Origin: Devosiaceae bacterium
Lineage (GTDB): Bacteria; Pseudomonadota; Alphaproteobacteria; Rhizobiales; Devosiaceae
Direction of reading: 5' to 3'
DNA: 14,855 bases
Assembly (NCBI GenBank): GCA_021648585.1
Contig: JAKISM010000043.1
Span: forward strand, 1 to 14,855
Each line of letters opens with the position of its first letter. The first letter of the stretch is position 1. The notes beneath the pieces were generated by a model. That model saw nothing but the letters and a program-made list of their open reading frames with translations, was not told the DNA's origin and searched no databases. A program made the position numbers and the translations under genes. Of the stretch, positions 1 through 7,993 are shown one piece after another.

Positions 1-2
1 AA

Positions 3-620
3 TTCTCAGGTCAAATCGGAATTTTTGAAGGATATAAAAATAACAAGCCCTGCTATCGTTGCCTATTTCCAGCCCCACCTAAAGGGCATGTTCCAAATTG
101 TGCAGAGGCAGGCGTTATTGGTGCGGTGGCTGGAATTATTGGCACGGCACAAGCGATGGAGGCCATTAAAATCATTGTCGATCATAAGGACTTCATACCC
201 CTTGCAGGCAAGTTTTGGAACATTGATATGCTAAGTATGCAGAACCAACTTCTCTCTTTAACCAAAGATCCAAATTGCCCCACTTGCTCTAAAAATAAAG
301 AAGAAATTTCACTACAATATTCCTCACCAGTTTGCGCAATAATACCTGAACTAACAAAACAACAGATGTTAGATAAAAAACATGCTATTTTAGTTGATGT
401 GCGTGAAATTGGTGAATGGGAAGCAGGTCATATTGAGGGTGCAAAGCATATTGCTTTATCTGCTTTATTAGATGGCTTTGAGCCTAACTTAGCAAAAAAT
501 TGCGAGATTATTCTATATTGCCAAACAGGAATTCGGGTGCGCCAAGCCGCCAAAACACTTCAAGCACTTGGATTTTCAAATATTAGCAATCTTATAGGTG
601 GATATAAAGACTGGCAGTAG
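3..620 (+). CDS. moeB: MoeB/ThiF-type sulfur-carrier activating enzyme with C-terminal rhodanese domain (5' partial)
   Basis: The reading frame is open from the left edge, so the N-terminal adenylation half, with its ATP-binding motifs, lies outside the window. What remains is the C-terminal part of an E1-like domain. It has two zinc-type Cys pairs, CYRC near the start and CPTC about 75 residues later, with the MoeB-like stretch CAEAGVIGAVAGIIGTAQAM between them. A rhodanese domain follows, containing DVREIGEWEAGHIEGA and the active-site loop CQTGIR. In the MoeB/MoeZ/MOCS3 family the enzyme adenylates the C-terminal Gly-Gly of MoaD, and the rhodanese cysteine delivers sulfur to make the thiocarboxylate used by molybdopterin synthase. 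The gene converges on the Moco gene string, whose last stop lies 7 bp away, and a matching moaD is present. ThiS activation is an alternative substrate, but the neighbours favour MoaD. Confidence 0.9.
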   Translation, partial: FSGQIGIFEGYKNNKPCYRCLFPAPPKGHVPNCAEAGVIGAVAGIIGTAQAMEAIKIIVDHKDFIPLAGKFWNIDMLSMQNQLLSLTKDPNCPTCSKNKEEISLQYSSPVCAIIPELTKQQMLDKKHAILVDVREIGEWEAGHIEGAKHIALSALLDGFEPNLAKNCEIILYCQTGIRVRQAAKTLQALGFSNISNLIGGYKDWQ

Positions 621-627
621 TTTGCCA

Positions 628-1389
628 TCACATCATGCCCCACCATCGCCAGATTAAACGTAATGAAACATATAGGATTAATATTGCAGTCATGATGCTT
701 ATTGTTTTTAGATTGAGGTATTTCGCCCCCATGATTGAGCCAATTTGCCCACCAATTAATACCGCAGGAAATAATAACCAATAGGCAGAAATTTCATTTA
801 TAAGCTGTAAATCGCCAAGCTTCATAAGCTGCCCGCTTAATCCTGCAAGAGAATTTACCAAAATAAAAACCGAGCAAGCCGCTGCAATTTTTTTTGCATT
901 ATCCCAATGTAAAAGATATAGAATTGGAGCAAGAAAAATCCCTCCTCCTATTCCAACTAACCCTGCTAATAGCCCCAAAAACACACCTAGAATTGGTGGT
1001 AAAAAACGATATTTATTTATTATTTCTTGTTTTGATTTTTGCTTTTTATTTTTTACAAATATCATACGCAAACCAGCCGCCAGCAATGAAAAGCCAAGCA
1101 AGCCAATAAACATTTTTTCAGAAATTTGAATAAAACCGCCAAGCCATGCAGCAGGAACAGACGTGATAATCCATGGCATGATACGCTTCAAATCGACATG
1201 CCCAGCTTTGGCAAATCTATAAGTTCCACCACTCACCACAATCAAATTGCAAATCAGCGCAATGGCTGGTAAAATGCGATAATCAGTTTGTGCCAAAACT
1301 AGCAAGGCATTATAGGTTGAGCCACCGCCAAATCCAACCGCAGCATATAATATTGCTGTGATGAAAAAGGAAACAGCAAGGGCGAGCAT
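628..1389 (-). CDS. TauE/SafE (TSUP) family membrane permease, putative sulfur-anion exporter
   Basis: This 253-residue, very hydrophobic protein has about seven to eight predicted membrane segments. Its two halves each carry a glycine motif typical of the TauE/SafE family: GFGGGS near residue 18 and GIGGGIFL near residue 147. A short basic loop (KNKKQKSKQ) sits between the halves. Family members export or import sulfite, sulfoacetate, thiosulfate or related anions across the inner membrane. Substrate cannot be read from the sequence. The ATG shares one base with the stop codon of the upstream small gene (TAATG), which implies translational coupling. It is the last gene of the moaD-moaE-mobA string. 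A role in handling sulfur or oxyanions linked to Moco thiolation or to the oxyanion reductase is possible but is inference only. Confidence 0.85.
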   Translation of the reverse strand: MLALAVSFFITAILYAAVGFGGGSTYNALLVLAQTDYRILPAIALICNLIVVSGGTYRFAKAGHVDLKRIMPWIITSVPAAWLGGFIQISEKMFIGLLGFSLLAAGLRMIFVKNKKQKSKQEIINKYRFLPPILGVFLGLLAGLVGIGGGIFLAPILYLLHWDNAKKIAAACSVFILVNSLAGLSGQLMKLGDLQLINEISAYWLLFPAVLIGGQIGSIMGAKYLNLKTISIMTAILILYVSLRLIWRWWGMM

Positions 1390-1736
1390 TATTTATCTAT
1401 CTTTCGTAAAGGTTGGCGATTGTCTGAGCGCAAATCAACTTGCAGGCTTATATTTAACTCATCAACATTAAAACTCAAGCCTGCTTTATTGCGACCTAAA
1501 TCTGAAAGCTCTTGCACTTTTTCTTGTGAAATGAGTAAGTTCAAATTCACCTCATCTTCACCCAAAACTAATTCTGATTGCATGAAACTATCACTCAATT
1601 GCCCTTTGATTGCAGCAATAAACGACTTATCCAGCAACTTTAATTTAACTTGCAAATCCTGACCATCAAGCAACGCATCCAACTCTGCTTGAGATATTTT
1701 ATAAATTATATTATCTTCTTCAATTCTTACTTTCAT
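1389..1736 (-). CDS. conserved small hypothetical protein (115 aa) in Moco operon
   Basis: I do not recognise a characterised function. The protein begins MKVRIEEDNIIYKISQAELD and appears mostly beta-strand, with charged alternating segments and no Cys, signal peptide or membrane span. It vaguely resembles the small family annotated DUF7009, but this is from memory and unchecked. I chose the ATG at 1736 over an in-frame upstream ATG at 1757. The former overlaps the mobA stop as ATGA, a classic coupled junction; the latter would lie 25 bp inside mobA. The 3' stop shares one base with the TauE-family start. Being sandwiched between mobA and the permease by overlapping codons suggests it is co-expressed with them, but says little about mechanism. 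Confidence 0.75.
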   Translation of the reverse strand: MKVRIEEDNIIYKISQAELDALLDGQDLQVKLKLLDKSFIAAIKGQLSDSFMQSELVLGEDEVNLNLLISQEKVQELSDLGRNKAGLSFNVDELNISLQVDLRSDNRQPLRKIDK

Positions 1737-2251
1737 TTGCCCAATACCTGTTGCCATTGTTTTGCTGTGTTGATATTGGCTAATTTATCTTCAAACTCTA
1801 TTGGCAAAGTGATTGGACTAGCACCCATTGCCGCTAACAATTCTCTAACAGAATCTACACGCAATTTTTGAAATGGCGCAACAAAAAATGCTGGCAGTGG
1901 ATAATTTACAAAATAGCTGGTTTTGTTTTGAGATAGCAAAAGAGATAATATTTCTTGACTAACAAGCGGCATATCAACTGGCACAAATATAACAGCATCA
2001 AAATTATTCAACTCAAGCAAGACATCAGAAATCGCATGGGCAGGCCCCCTATTATCCATACTATCAGCAATGCAATCATAGCCTGCAAAATCACCGCTTA
2101 CATAAATATCGCTAATTCCTGCTCTCGTTAACAAGCCAATGCTATGATCAAGCAGTGAGCGGCCATTATAGTTAAGCAATGCTTTATCCTGCCCCATGCG
2201 AGATGATTTTCCACCTGCCAGCACCACGCCTGCTATTTTGCGCCTATTCAC
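1733..2251 (-). CDS. mobA: MobA, molybdenum cofactor guanylyltransferase
   Basis: MobA transfers GMP from GTP onto Mo-molybdopterin to form the bis-MGD cofactor needed by DMSO-reductase-family enzymes such as the oxidoreductase encoded upstream. The 172-residue protein carries the nucleotidyltransferase signature LAGGKSSRMGQDKALL at residues 11-26. It also has the metal-binding acidic motif FVPVDMPLV near residue 90, and a conserved proline-rich stretch (NYPLPAFF) further on. It is slightly shorter than E. coli MobA (about 194 residues) but looks complete. The start codon is GTG (2251), preceded by GAGG six bases upstream, and it overlaps the end of moaE by 8 bp (GTGAATAG). The stop overlaps the next start as ATGA. 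A cytoplasmic enzyme, it links general molybdopterin synthesis to the bis-MGD enzyme in this region. Confidence 0.93.
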   Translation of the reverse strand: MNRRKIAGVVLAGGKSSRMGQDKALLNYNGRSLLDHSIGLLTRAGISDIYVSGDFAGYDCIADSMDNRGPAHAISDVLLELNNFDAVIFVPVDMPLVSQEILSLLLSQNKTSYFVNYPLPAFFVAPFQKLRVDSVRELLAAMGASPITLPIEFEDKLANINTAKQWQQVLGK

Positions 2252-2693
2252 TATTCGCCTCGTTTAGTGAGTGTCCTGGAAGCCATTCAGAGCATCCATT
2301 TTCATAATGTTCTTGCTTCCATACTGGTGCGCGTTTTTTAATTTCTTCGATAATATAACGACATGCTTCAAAGCTATTTGCACGATGCGCCGAACTAACG
2401 GCTATTATGATGCTGATACCGCCAATATCAAGTTCGCCATTATAGTGGGAAAGATATATTTTCGCCCCTTGCCAGCGGCTTTGCGCCTCAAGACAAATTT
2501 GCGTAAAAACATTTTTGGCTAAGCCTTCATGCGCATCATAAGTTATTCCTAAAACATTTTGCCCTTCATGAAGATTACGCACAGTGCCAACAAACACATC
2601 TATTGCGCCATGCGCATCATCGGCTACAAAATCATAAGCATTTTGAATATTTATCTTATCACTTGTTAAGCTAGCATGAATAGTCGCACTCAT
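2244..2693 (-). CDS. moaE: MoaE, molybdopterin synthase large (catalytic) subunit
   Basis: MoaE with MoaD converts cyclic pyranopterin monophosphate to molybdopterin by inserting two dithiolene sulfurs. The 149-residue protein matches the family throughout: GAIDVFVGTVRN near residue 30, then ITYDAHEGLA, the SAHR motif near residue 101, and KKRAPVWKQE near residue 118, which holds the conserved active-site lysines. Its ATG lies 3 bp after the moaD stop. Its ribosome-binding site is GGAGG, formed by the last two glycine codons of moaD and placed seven bases from the ATG. The 3' end overlaps mobA by 8 bp. Length and motifs are normal for the family. Confidence 0.95.
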   Translation of the reverse strand: MSATIHASLTSDKINIQNAYDFVADDAHGAIDVFVGTVRNLHEGQNVLGITYDAHEGLAKNVFTQICLEAQSRWQGAKIYLSHYNGELDIGGISIIIAVSSAHRANSFEACRYIIEEIKKRAPVWKQEHYENGCSEWLPGHSLNEANSE

Positions 2694-2696
2694 TTA

Positions 2697-2942
2697 TTAG
2701 CCTCCACAAACGGGAGGCAAAATGGACAGGCTGGCATCAGAATTCAAAATATCATCATCACGCAAAATTTCACTATCATTGGCAAGAACCGAATCTAATA
2801 CAAGAGCTTCACCATTTAGCTTTTCCAAAAGCACCCCCTTTATTGCAGCAATGGTGCTACCCATCGGAACAGCAAAAGACACCCCTTCGCCAAATTTACG
2901 AAACCCCCCAAAGAATTTTATATTAAGCGTAATTTCATTCAT
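2697..2942 (-). CDS. moaD: MoaD, molybdopterin synthase sulfur-carrier subunit
   Basis: This is a ubiquitin-fold sulfur carrier of 81 residues. It ends in VCGG, and the terminal Gly-Gly is adenylated by MoeB and converted to the thiocarboxylate that supplies sulfur to MoaE. The N-terminus MNEITLNIKFFGGFRKFG is a typical MoaD beta strand and turn, and SILPPVCGG matches the usual ending. I chose the ATG at 2942, which has AGAGG eight bases upstream. A GTG one codon earlier is possible and would add one residue. It follows the HEAT-repeat gene after a gap of about 56 bp and precedes moaE by 3 bp. Confidence 0.93.
   Translation of the reverse strand: MNEITLNIKFFGGFRKFGEGVSFAVPMGSTIAAIKGVLLEKLNGEALVLDSVLANDSEILRDDDILNSDASLSILPPVCGG
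2700..2718 (-). promoter_or_regulatory. stem-loop sequestering the moaE ribosome-binding site at the moaD 3' end
   Basis: On the minus strand the last codons of moaD read GCCTCC, then a seven-base spacer, then GGAGGC. This is a perfect 6-bp inverted repeat whose 3' arm is the moaE Shine-Dalgarno (GGAGGCTAATAAATG). In mRNA the hairpin would mask the moaE ribosome-binding site until a ribosome translating moaD reaches its end. Coupling is an inference; the inverted repeat and the SD are directly visible. Confidence 0.55.
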
Positions 2943-2998
2943 CACAAGAACCTCTGTTTTGGAACTAAGATCAAAGCCCTAATCTAATGCAAGCAGTT

Positions 2999-5239
2999 TT
3001 ATTGTTGCATTGCAATTAGAATTTCCAAAGCAATAATGCGTTTTTGCGGATCATCTGAATTTAACAACTCAATCATCACATCATAAACCTTCGCTTCGTG
3101 ATTATTGAGCAATTTTGCAGCTAGTTTCTTATGCACACCATCTTCAATAAATGCAAAAGCACATAGGGCTGGAATGGCTTTATCTGAGCTTAATTCACTA
3201 ACCAGTTCTGCCGCTGCAATCCTTGTTTTACGCTCTCCATTTTTACATAGTGATGCTAAATCAAGTTCAATATCAAAATTCTTGGATATTTTTATCGCTT
3301 CTGAGCGTACTAGATCATTCTCATCATTGCTAAGTTTAACAACGACCTTTGAAACGATTGAAGAATTTATATAACCCAAAGCCCTAATCGCTCTAAAGCT
3401 CAAACTCGCCTCTCCCGTTGTCGCATGGCGAAGCAGAACCCGTTGCGCATCACTAATATCAATACCAGCCTTTGCCAAACAAGCAATCGCCTCAATAGAT
3501 GCCTCACAAAGTTCTTTATCACTGTCAGCAGCTGCTTTAATCAACGCTTCGAGCAATTCCCCCCTGCCCGTTTCACCACCAACTAAAGCGGCCAAACGGC
3601 GCACATCAATATGAGCAGGAATTTTTGCCATCGGACTTCGGCGTTTGCGCTTTTTAGGAGCAGATCCCGTCATTTCTAAAAATTCAATATCTGCCTCGTC
3701 GATTTTTATTGCATTATCACAAGCTGGCACTTCAACATTTGCCGCCATTATCGCATCTAACGTAGATAAAGGCTCTAAAACCTCTTTCTCCTCAATTTCA
3801 ATATCACTATTTATTGGCTCAAGGGGCGCTTCAATAATATTGCCCTCTCTATCAAGGCGGATTTTGCGAGCATCTTCATCGGCATCTTGTTTTGCGCCTT
3901 TATGCTTATCAAAATCAACAATATTGTCCTCTTTTGGCTGCCAATCTTTTGGCGTGCTCACGAGATTGCCTAAAATTGCAGAGCTAATTATTTCAATAGA
4001 TTTCTCTGCATTTGCACCCTTGCCCGTTGCGATTTTCCCTAATGAGCCAATTGCAGCGAGGCGAGTTTCTTGATTTTCATCAGCGCAAGCACTGCTTAAA
4101 AGCGACACTGATTTAGAACTATTTAGATTACCCAAAGCCCTTAAACAAGCTAATCTCACCGCAAAATCTGTGGCACTATGATTGACAATATCTTCAATAA
4201 AATCAGAAGCACCCTTTGGCTTTGCAACCGCCATTGCACCAATGAGTGCGCTTAGAAGTTTAGGCGAATTTTTGCGCAAAAGCTGCTGAGCTTTTTTAAC
4301 TAGCTTTAATTTTGGACGAATTTTCTTGTCATTTATTATTGCTTCACAAGCGCTTATTTGCACTTTTTCTTGTAAATCATCAAGTGCTTTTTCTAGCACA
4401 CCATCATCTAAATCATTAAATTCTGAAAGGGTCTTTGCTCGCACATCTGCACTTCCATCTTCAATTCCTAACATATAAATTTCTTTAAGATTGCGCTTCG
4501 CACCGCTTTTTATCGCAGCTTTACGAACATTTATATCAGGGTCTTGCATAGCAGCTGACAGCAAGGAAACACTTTGCTCGCTTTGCCCCTCTCCCAATGC
4601 AATAGCAATAGACTTGCGCTTTAAGGCAGATGCTTGGCGCATTAAATCTATTAATGCATCACCACCCTCATCACCAAATTTAACTAACGCCCTTGTTGCA
4701 ATAGCCCATAAATCCTGCCCTTCAGGATCATTAAGCCCTGCCAAAATTGCTTTAATTGCTTTTTTTCTATCAATTTGCTCAGCAAAAACCCCAAGAGTTT
4801 TAATAGCGGCAATTTGAACATCTAGCCAATCGTCCCAGCCAGTGCCATATTCTTCCCAAGCTATATTTTCTTCAATCCCTCGCCCCTCAGCCAAAACACA
4901 TAATATGTCGGCACATTGTATTGCACCCTGCACCTCTAGTGCCGCAATATAAATTACCTTTGCCTCTCCTATTGGGTCTTGAATTAAATTCTCTAATAAG
5001 GGAGCAATTAGGCTCTCATCTTTTATTAAACAAAGAGCCTTGCCAACATCACATCGAACGTCCTCATCTGGATTTCGCAAATGCTCTATTAAAATAGCTA
5101 AATTGCCTTTACCCTCTAATCCACCAAGTGCTTGCACAGCAAGACATTGCTCAACTTCATTATTTTCGCTTAGGATTTTTTTAAGGCTCTCGCTAAGTTT
5201 CATACTATTATTATCGTCTTTTATCATTAACTCAGACAT
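2999..5239 (-). CDS. large HEAT-repeat protein in Moco/molybdoenzyme region
   Basis: The 746-residue soluble protein is built of helical HEAT-like repeats. Typical units include NPDEDVRCDVGKALCLI near residue 60, DPDINVRKAAIKSGAKR near 238, DENQETRLAAIGSLGKI near 391 and DPQKRIIALEILIAM at the C-terminus (numbered from a GTG at 5251). An acidic, low-complexity linker at about residues 435-525 splits two repeat arrays. A basic patch, KKRKRR, sits at about 533-538, just before the second array. No signal peptide, membrane span or catalytic motif is seen. I prefer the ATG at 5239, which has GAGA seven bases upstream, over the GTG at 5251, which has no SD. It lies between idrA and moaD, and no TorD-like chaperone is visible here. 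A scaffold or maturation role for the molybdoenzyme is a reasonable hypothesis, not a demonstrated function. Confidence 0.8.
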   Translation of the reverse strand: MSELMIKDDNNSMKLSESLKKILSENNEVEQCLAVQALGGLEGKGNLAILIEHLRNPDEDVRCDVGKALCLIKDESLIAPLLENLIQDPIGEAKVIYIAALEVQGAIQCADILCVLAEGRGIEENIAWEEYGTGWDDWLDVQIAAIKTLGVFAEQIDRKKAIKAILAGLNDPEGQDLWAIATRALVKFGDEGGDALIDLMRQASALKRKSIAIALGEGQSEQSVSLLSAAMQDPDINVRKAAIKSGAKRNLKEIYMLGIEDGSADVRAKTLSEFNDLDDGVLEKALDDLQEKVQISACEAIINDKKIRPKLKLVKKAQQLLRKNSPKLLSALIGAMAVAKPKGASDFIEDIVNHSATDFAVRLACLRALGNLNSSKSVSLLSSACADENQETRLAAIGSLGKIATGKGANAEKSIEIISSAILGNLVSTPKDWQPKEDNIVDFDKHKGAKQDADEDARKIRLDREGNIIEAPLEPINSDIEIEEKEVLEPLSTLDAIMAANVEVPACDNAIKIDEADIEFLEMTGSAPKKRKRRSPMAKIPAHIDVRRLAALVGGETGRGELLEALIKAAADSDKELCEASIEAIACLAKAGIDISDAQRVLLRHATTGEASLSFRAIRALGYINSSIVSKVVVKLSNDENDLVRSEAIKISKNFDIELDLASLCKNGERKTRIAAAELVSELSSDKAIPALCAFAFIEDGVHKKLAAKLLNNHEAKVYDVMIELLNSDDPQKRIIALEILIAMQQ

Positions 5240-5256
5240 ATTTAATCTCACAATAT

Positions 5257-5294
5257 AAAAAATCGGGCAACCCCAATGATTGAGGTCACCCGAT
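5257..5294 (-). terminator. Rho-independent terminator after idrA
   Basis: On the minus strand a 14-bp stem has 5' arm ATCGGGTGACCTCA and 3' arm TGGGGTTGCCCGAT. All positions pair if three G-U wobbles are allowed. It encloses a five-base loop and runs directly into six T residues. It starts 13 bp after the idrA stop codon and ends just before the HEAT-repeat gene, so it should end most idr transcripts there. The downstream Moco genes then depend on read-through or on their own promoter. Confidence 0.88.
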
Positions 5295-5307
5295 GGAGGG
5301 ATACTGT

Positions 5308-7983
5308 TTATACTATATCACGACGAGCAAATGACATTGATCTAAAGTCATTCTTATATGGTGATACGCCAATTTTTTTGACCATACCAACACCCATCTT
5401 ATAGTTATAATTGCCTGAAATCCAATCAACCACACGACCTGTTAAGGCATTGGCTGGTTGAGCAGTGTGAAGGAAATCCATATACATCACACCTTTCTTG
5501 ATTGCAGGAGTAACAATAGCAACCGCAGTAATAGCTGCTTTTGTTAGTTCAATATGACCGTTTTCCATTAGTTTGGTAAAGCTAAAGTCATCGCCTTCAA
5601 TACCAACTATAGTGTCAACTTGCACTGGAATACGATCTGAATAGAGCATGACATAATCGCCACTTTCAATTCCACGTGCCTTGGCATCTTCTGGGTGAAG
5701 TTCTACCCAGTTTTCAGGCCAACGTTGCACGATATATGGACGACGATCATCATCATAACCAGACTGCCATCTTTCGTTAATACGGCCAGAACTAGCCCAT
5801 AATTCACCTTCTTGTGGTTTCATCCATTCCCAATAATCAGAGAATAATGACCAAGGTGCTTTTTGGATATTGTTCTTGCCAGTTTGCGTATTGAAATGTG
5901 TCAATTTCTTATTGAACATATTTGCAGCCGCAGGCCCAGTTGCTGGTAATTTGCGAGTGGTATCATGAAGTCTGACAGTGCCTTCAAGACTTCCATCTTC
6001 GAGCATCATGACTGGCCCTTGAATGCCGTCTGTACCATATTGGCCAAACTTTTCATGCAAGGTAATACCTTCTTTTTTCGCAGCTACGTGCAACATATAA
6101 AAGTCTTTACGTGAGCCACGTGAAAAGCGAGAAGCCTCTTCAAGCACATCGTTTGAGTTTTCCCAATCAAAACCATCAAAGCCCATTCTTTTACCAAGTT
6201 GAGCTGCGATCCACCAATCGGGTTTTGCTTCCCCTGGTGCATCATAGAATTTTGAATAAAGACGTAAACGACGTTCACCATTTGCACGAGTAAAGTCATG
6301 CTCACCCCAACCAGAAGCTGGGAATATGATGTCGGCAAAACGTGCACCAATCGGATCAACCAAATATATATCTTGATTGATAACTACCATGCCACCACTA
6401 TCAGCACGCTTTTTTAGAGTGTCGATAATTTCCTGCTTATCAAAAGAACGTATCTGATGCTCATTTTGCACTGTTAGCTCTTCAAATTTTGCAGCAAGGC
6501 TTTGCGACGCACACATGGCTTGTATCCATGTATTACCAACCACATAGGCTAGACGAGTATGACCAGACATCAAATAACGATCGGTATCCATAGCACGACG
6601 ACGGCGACCGGGTAGTTTCTCAGGCGATTTATTGCGTGGATATTTACCACCACGAAGCCCACCACGTTGATGACCACCAGCACGACCAATAACTTGACCT
6701 GGACGACCACCAGCACCAACGGTAATTCCAAGTGAGGAAATCGCATTAGTATTGCCAGTATTATTTGACCAATAAAATCCTTTTTCAATCATAATAGAGG
6801 ATTTTGGACGTGTGCCATCGGCTCTTGGTTTTGCCAACCATTCAGCGGCTGTGTAGATTTTTTGCACATCAATTTGAGCAATATCTGCTGCAGTTTGAGG
6901 ATCTGAAAAATCCTGAGCAAGAAGCCATTTTTTCCAATCATCATAATCTTTAGTTTGGAATTTGCCCCATGTTGTACGCCATTGCCAAGGAGTATTACGA
7001 GTGCCTTGACCAAAGCCAGATGAACTTTCAAATTTATTGTTCACCCATTTTTTAATCCACTCTTTATCTTCCCAACCGTTTTCAACAATCACACGAGCAA
7101 TGGCTGAAACAACTGGAAGGTCAGTTCCGGGTTGCAAATCAATCCAAAGACCACCATTTTGCTCAGCATAAGCTATACCAGCTGTACGGCGAGGCCCTAA
7201 GAATATGGTTTTTTGACCATTTTGAATTGCAGGCATAATCCATTGAGTAAATAAAATAGTTTTACTTTCATAAGGATCAGTACCGCAAATCATCAAAGTA
7301 TCAGCATCGTGCCAATCTTGATATGAAGGGCCAAAATTATCAAATCCTGCATCTCTAAAACCCGGAGTTGAAGTAACATCACTAGGGGTGTCATGGAAGG
7401 TGAAATTTGCAGTTGAAATATGCCTTAGAGCAAACTTTGAAATTGCATAAGTATTTTCCATAAATCCATAAGAGAATGTTTTCACACCATAGGCATTAGC
7501 ACCATGTTTTTTGATAACGTGGCTACCAACTTCGGCTGCAATATCAAGCGCAAAATCCCAACTTACTGGCATTAAAGTGCCAAACATACGTATCATTGGA
7601 GATTTTAGTCGATCACGAGTTGGGGTCTGTGGATTATAGACCTTTTGCGCAATCGCTCCACCACGAACAGAGCTGTCACCATTTGTATTAACAACAGTAG
7701 TATCCTTATCAGGAACAACAATAATATGGTGTGGCTCATTATTGTGCGACACGACATTATATTGGTTTGGCGCAACCCAAGCACCTAATGGATCAACCGG
7801 AAAATCAACACCAAAGGCGTTTTCATCAGCGTTTGGCCCACCTTGTGCGCCACCCTTAAGAGGCCAGCGATAGACTTTGTAACCACAAGCGACAATGCAA
7901 TAATCGCAAGCTGTAGTAATAATATCCGCATTTACCGGAGGTAATGGAATATTGGTTTCAGGAATATAATACGGAGTTCCCAT
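5308..7983 (-). CDS. idrA: IdrA-like iodate reductase catalytic subunit (AioA/DMSO reductase family molybdopterin oxidoreductase)
   Basis: This 891-residue protein belongs to the arsenite-oxidase branch of the DMSO reductase family. The N-terminal cluster motif is C26-x2-C-x3-C33, and Ser104 stands where a fourth Cys would be, as in AioA, predicting a [3Fe-4S] centre. DPYES near residue 236, the R434-x3-H438 pair in RAGGHQ, and NGERRLRLY match AioA landmarks. The segment aligning with the AioA arsenite-site histidine (His195) has no His between residues 198 and 224, which argues against arsenite. With two di-haem peroxidase genes and a Rieske gene in the same operon, dissimilatory iodate reductase is the best call: iodate to iodide in the periplasm with bis-MGD cofactor. 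It has no signal peptide; export would be as a complex with IdrB. The SD AGGGTGA overlaps the idrB stop. Substrate is inferred, not proven. Confidence 0.85.
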   Translation of the reverse strand: MGTPYYIPETNIPLPPVNADIITTACDYCIVACGYKVYRWPLKGGAQGGPNADENAFGVDFPVDPLGAWVAPNQYNVVSHNNEPHHIIVVPDKDTTVVNTNGDSSVRGGAIAQKVYNPQTPTRDRLKSPMIRMFGTLMPVSWDFALDIAAEVGSHVIKKHGANAYGVKTFSYGFMENTYAISKFALRHISTANFTFHDTPSDVTSTPGFRDAGFDNFGPSYQDWHDADTLMICGTDPYESKTILFTQWIMPAIQNGQKTIFLGPRRTAGIAYAEQNGGLWIDLQPGTDLPVVSAIARVIVENGWEDKEWIKKWVNNKFESSSGFGQGTRNTPWQWRTTWGKFQTKDYDDWKKWLLAQDFSDPQTAADIAQIDVQKIYTAAEWLAKPRADGTRPKSSIMIEKGFYWSNNTGNTNAISSLGITVGAGGRPGQVIGRAGGHQRGGLRGGKYPRNKSPEKLPGRRRRAMDTDRYLMSGHTRLAYVVGNTWIQAMCASQSLAAKFEELTVQNEHQIRSFDKQEIIDTLKKRADSGGMVVINQDIYLVDPIGARFADIIFPASGWGEHDFTRANGERRLRLYSKFYDAPGEAKPDWWIAAQLGKRMGFDGFDWENSNDVLEEASRFSRGSRKDFYMLHVAAKKEGITLHEKFGQYGTDGIQGPVMMLEDGSLEGTVRLHDTTRKLPATGPAAANMFNKKLTHFNTQTGKNNIQKAPWSLFSDYWEWMKPQEGELWASSGRINERWQSGYDDDRRPYIVQRWPENWVELHPEDAKARGIESGDYVMLYSDRIPVQVDTIVGIEGDDFSFTKLMENGHIELTKAAITAVAIVTPAIKKGVMYMDFLHTAQPANALTGRVVDWISGNYNYKMGVGMVKKIGVSPYKNDFRSMSFARRDIV

Positions 7984-7993
7984 GATGTCACCC

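Noticed and set aside
612..627. TGGCA/TGCCA inverted repeat between the convergent moeB and TauE-family stops, as a bidirectional terminator
   Set aside because: The stem is only 5 bp and has no T-tract on either side, so it is too weak to call.
1737..1757. Upstream ATG for the small unknown protein
   Set aside because: It would extend the gene 25 bp into mobA without a better SD. The ATGA junction at 1736 fits the coupling style of the rest of the string.
3645..4073. 142-codon open frame antisense to the HEAT-repeat gene
   Set aside because: It is a low-complexity Ser/Ile/Ala-rich shadow of the real gene with no SD or recognisable domain. Other antisense frames in this gene look the same.
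6570..7031. Two same-strand open frames of 72 and 80 codons within idrA
   Set aside because: They are out-of-frame shadows of a continuous, well-conserved coding sequence and not evidence of a frameshift; the idrA frame is intact throughout.
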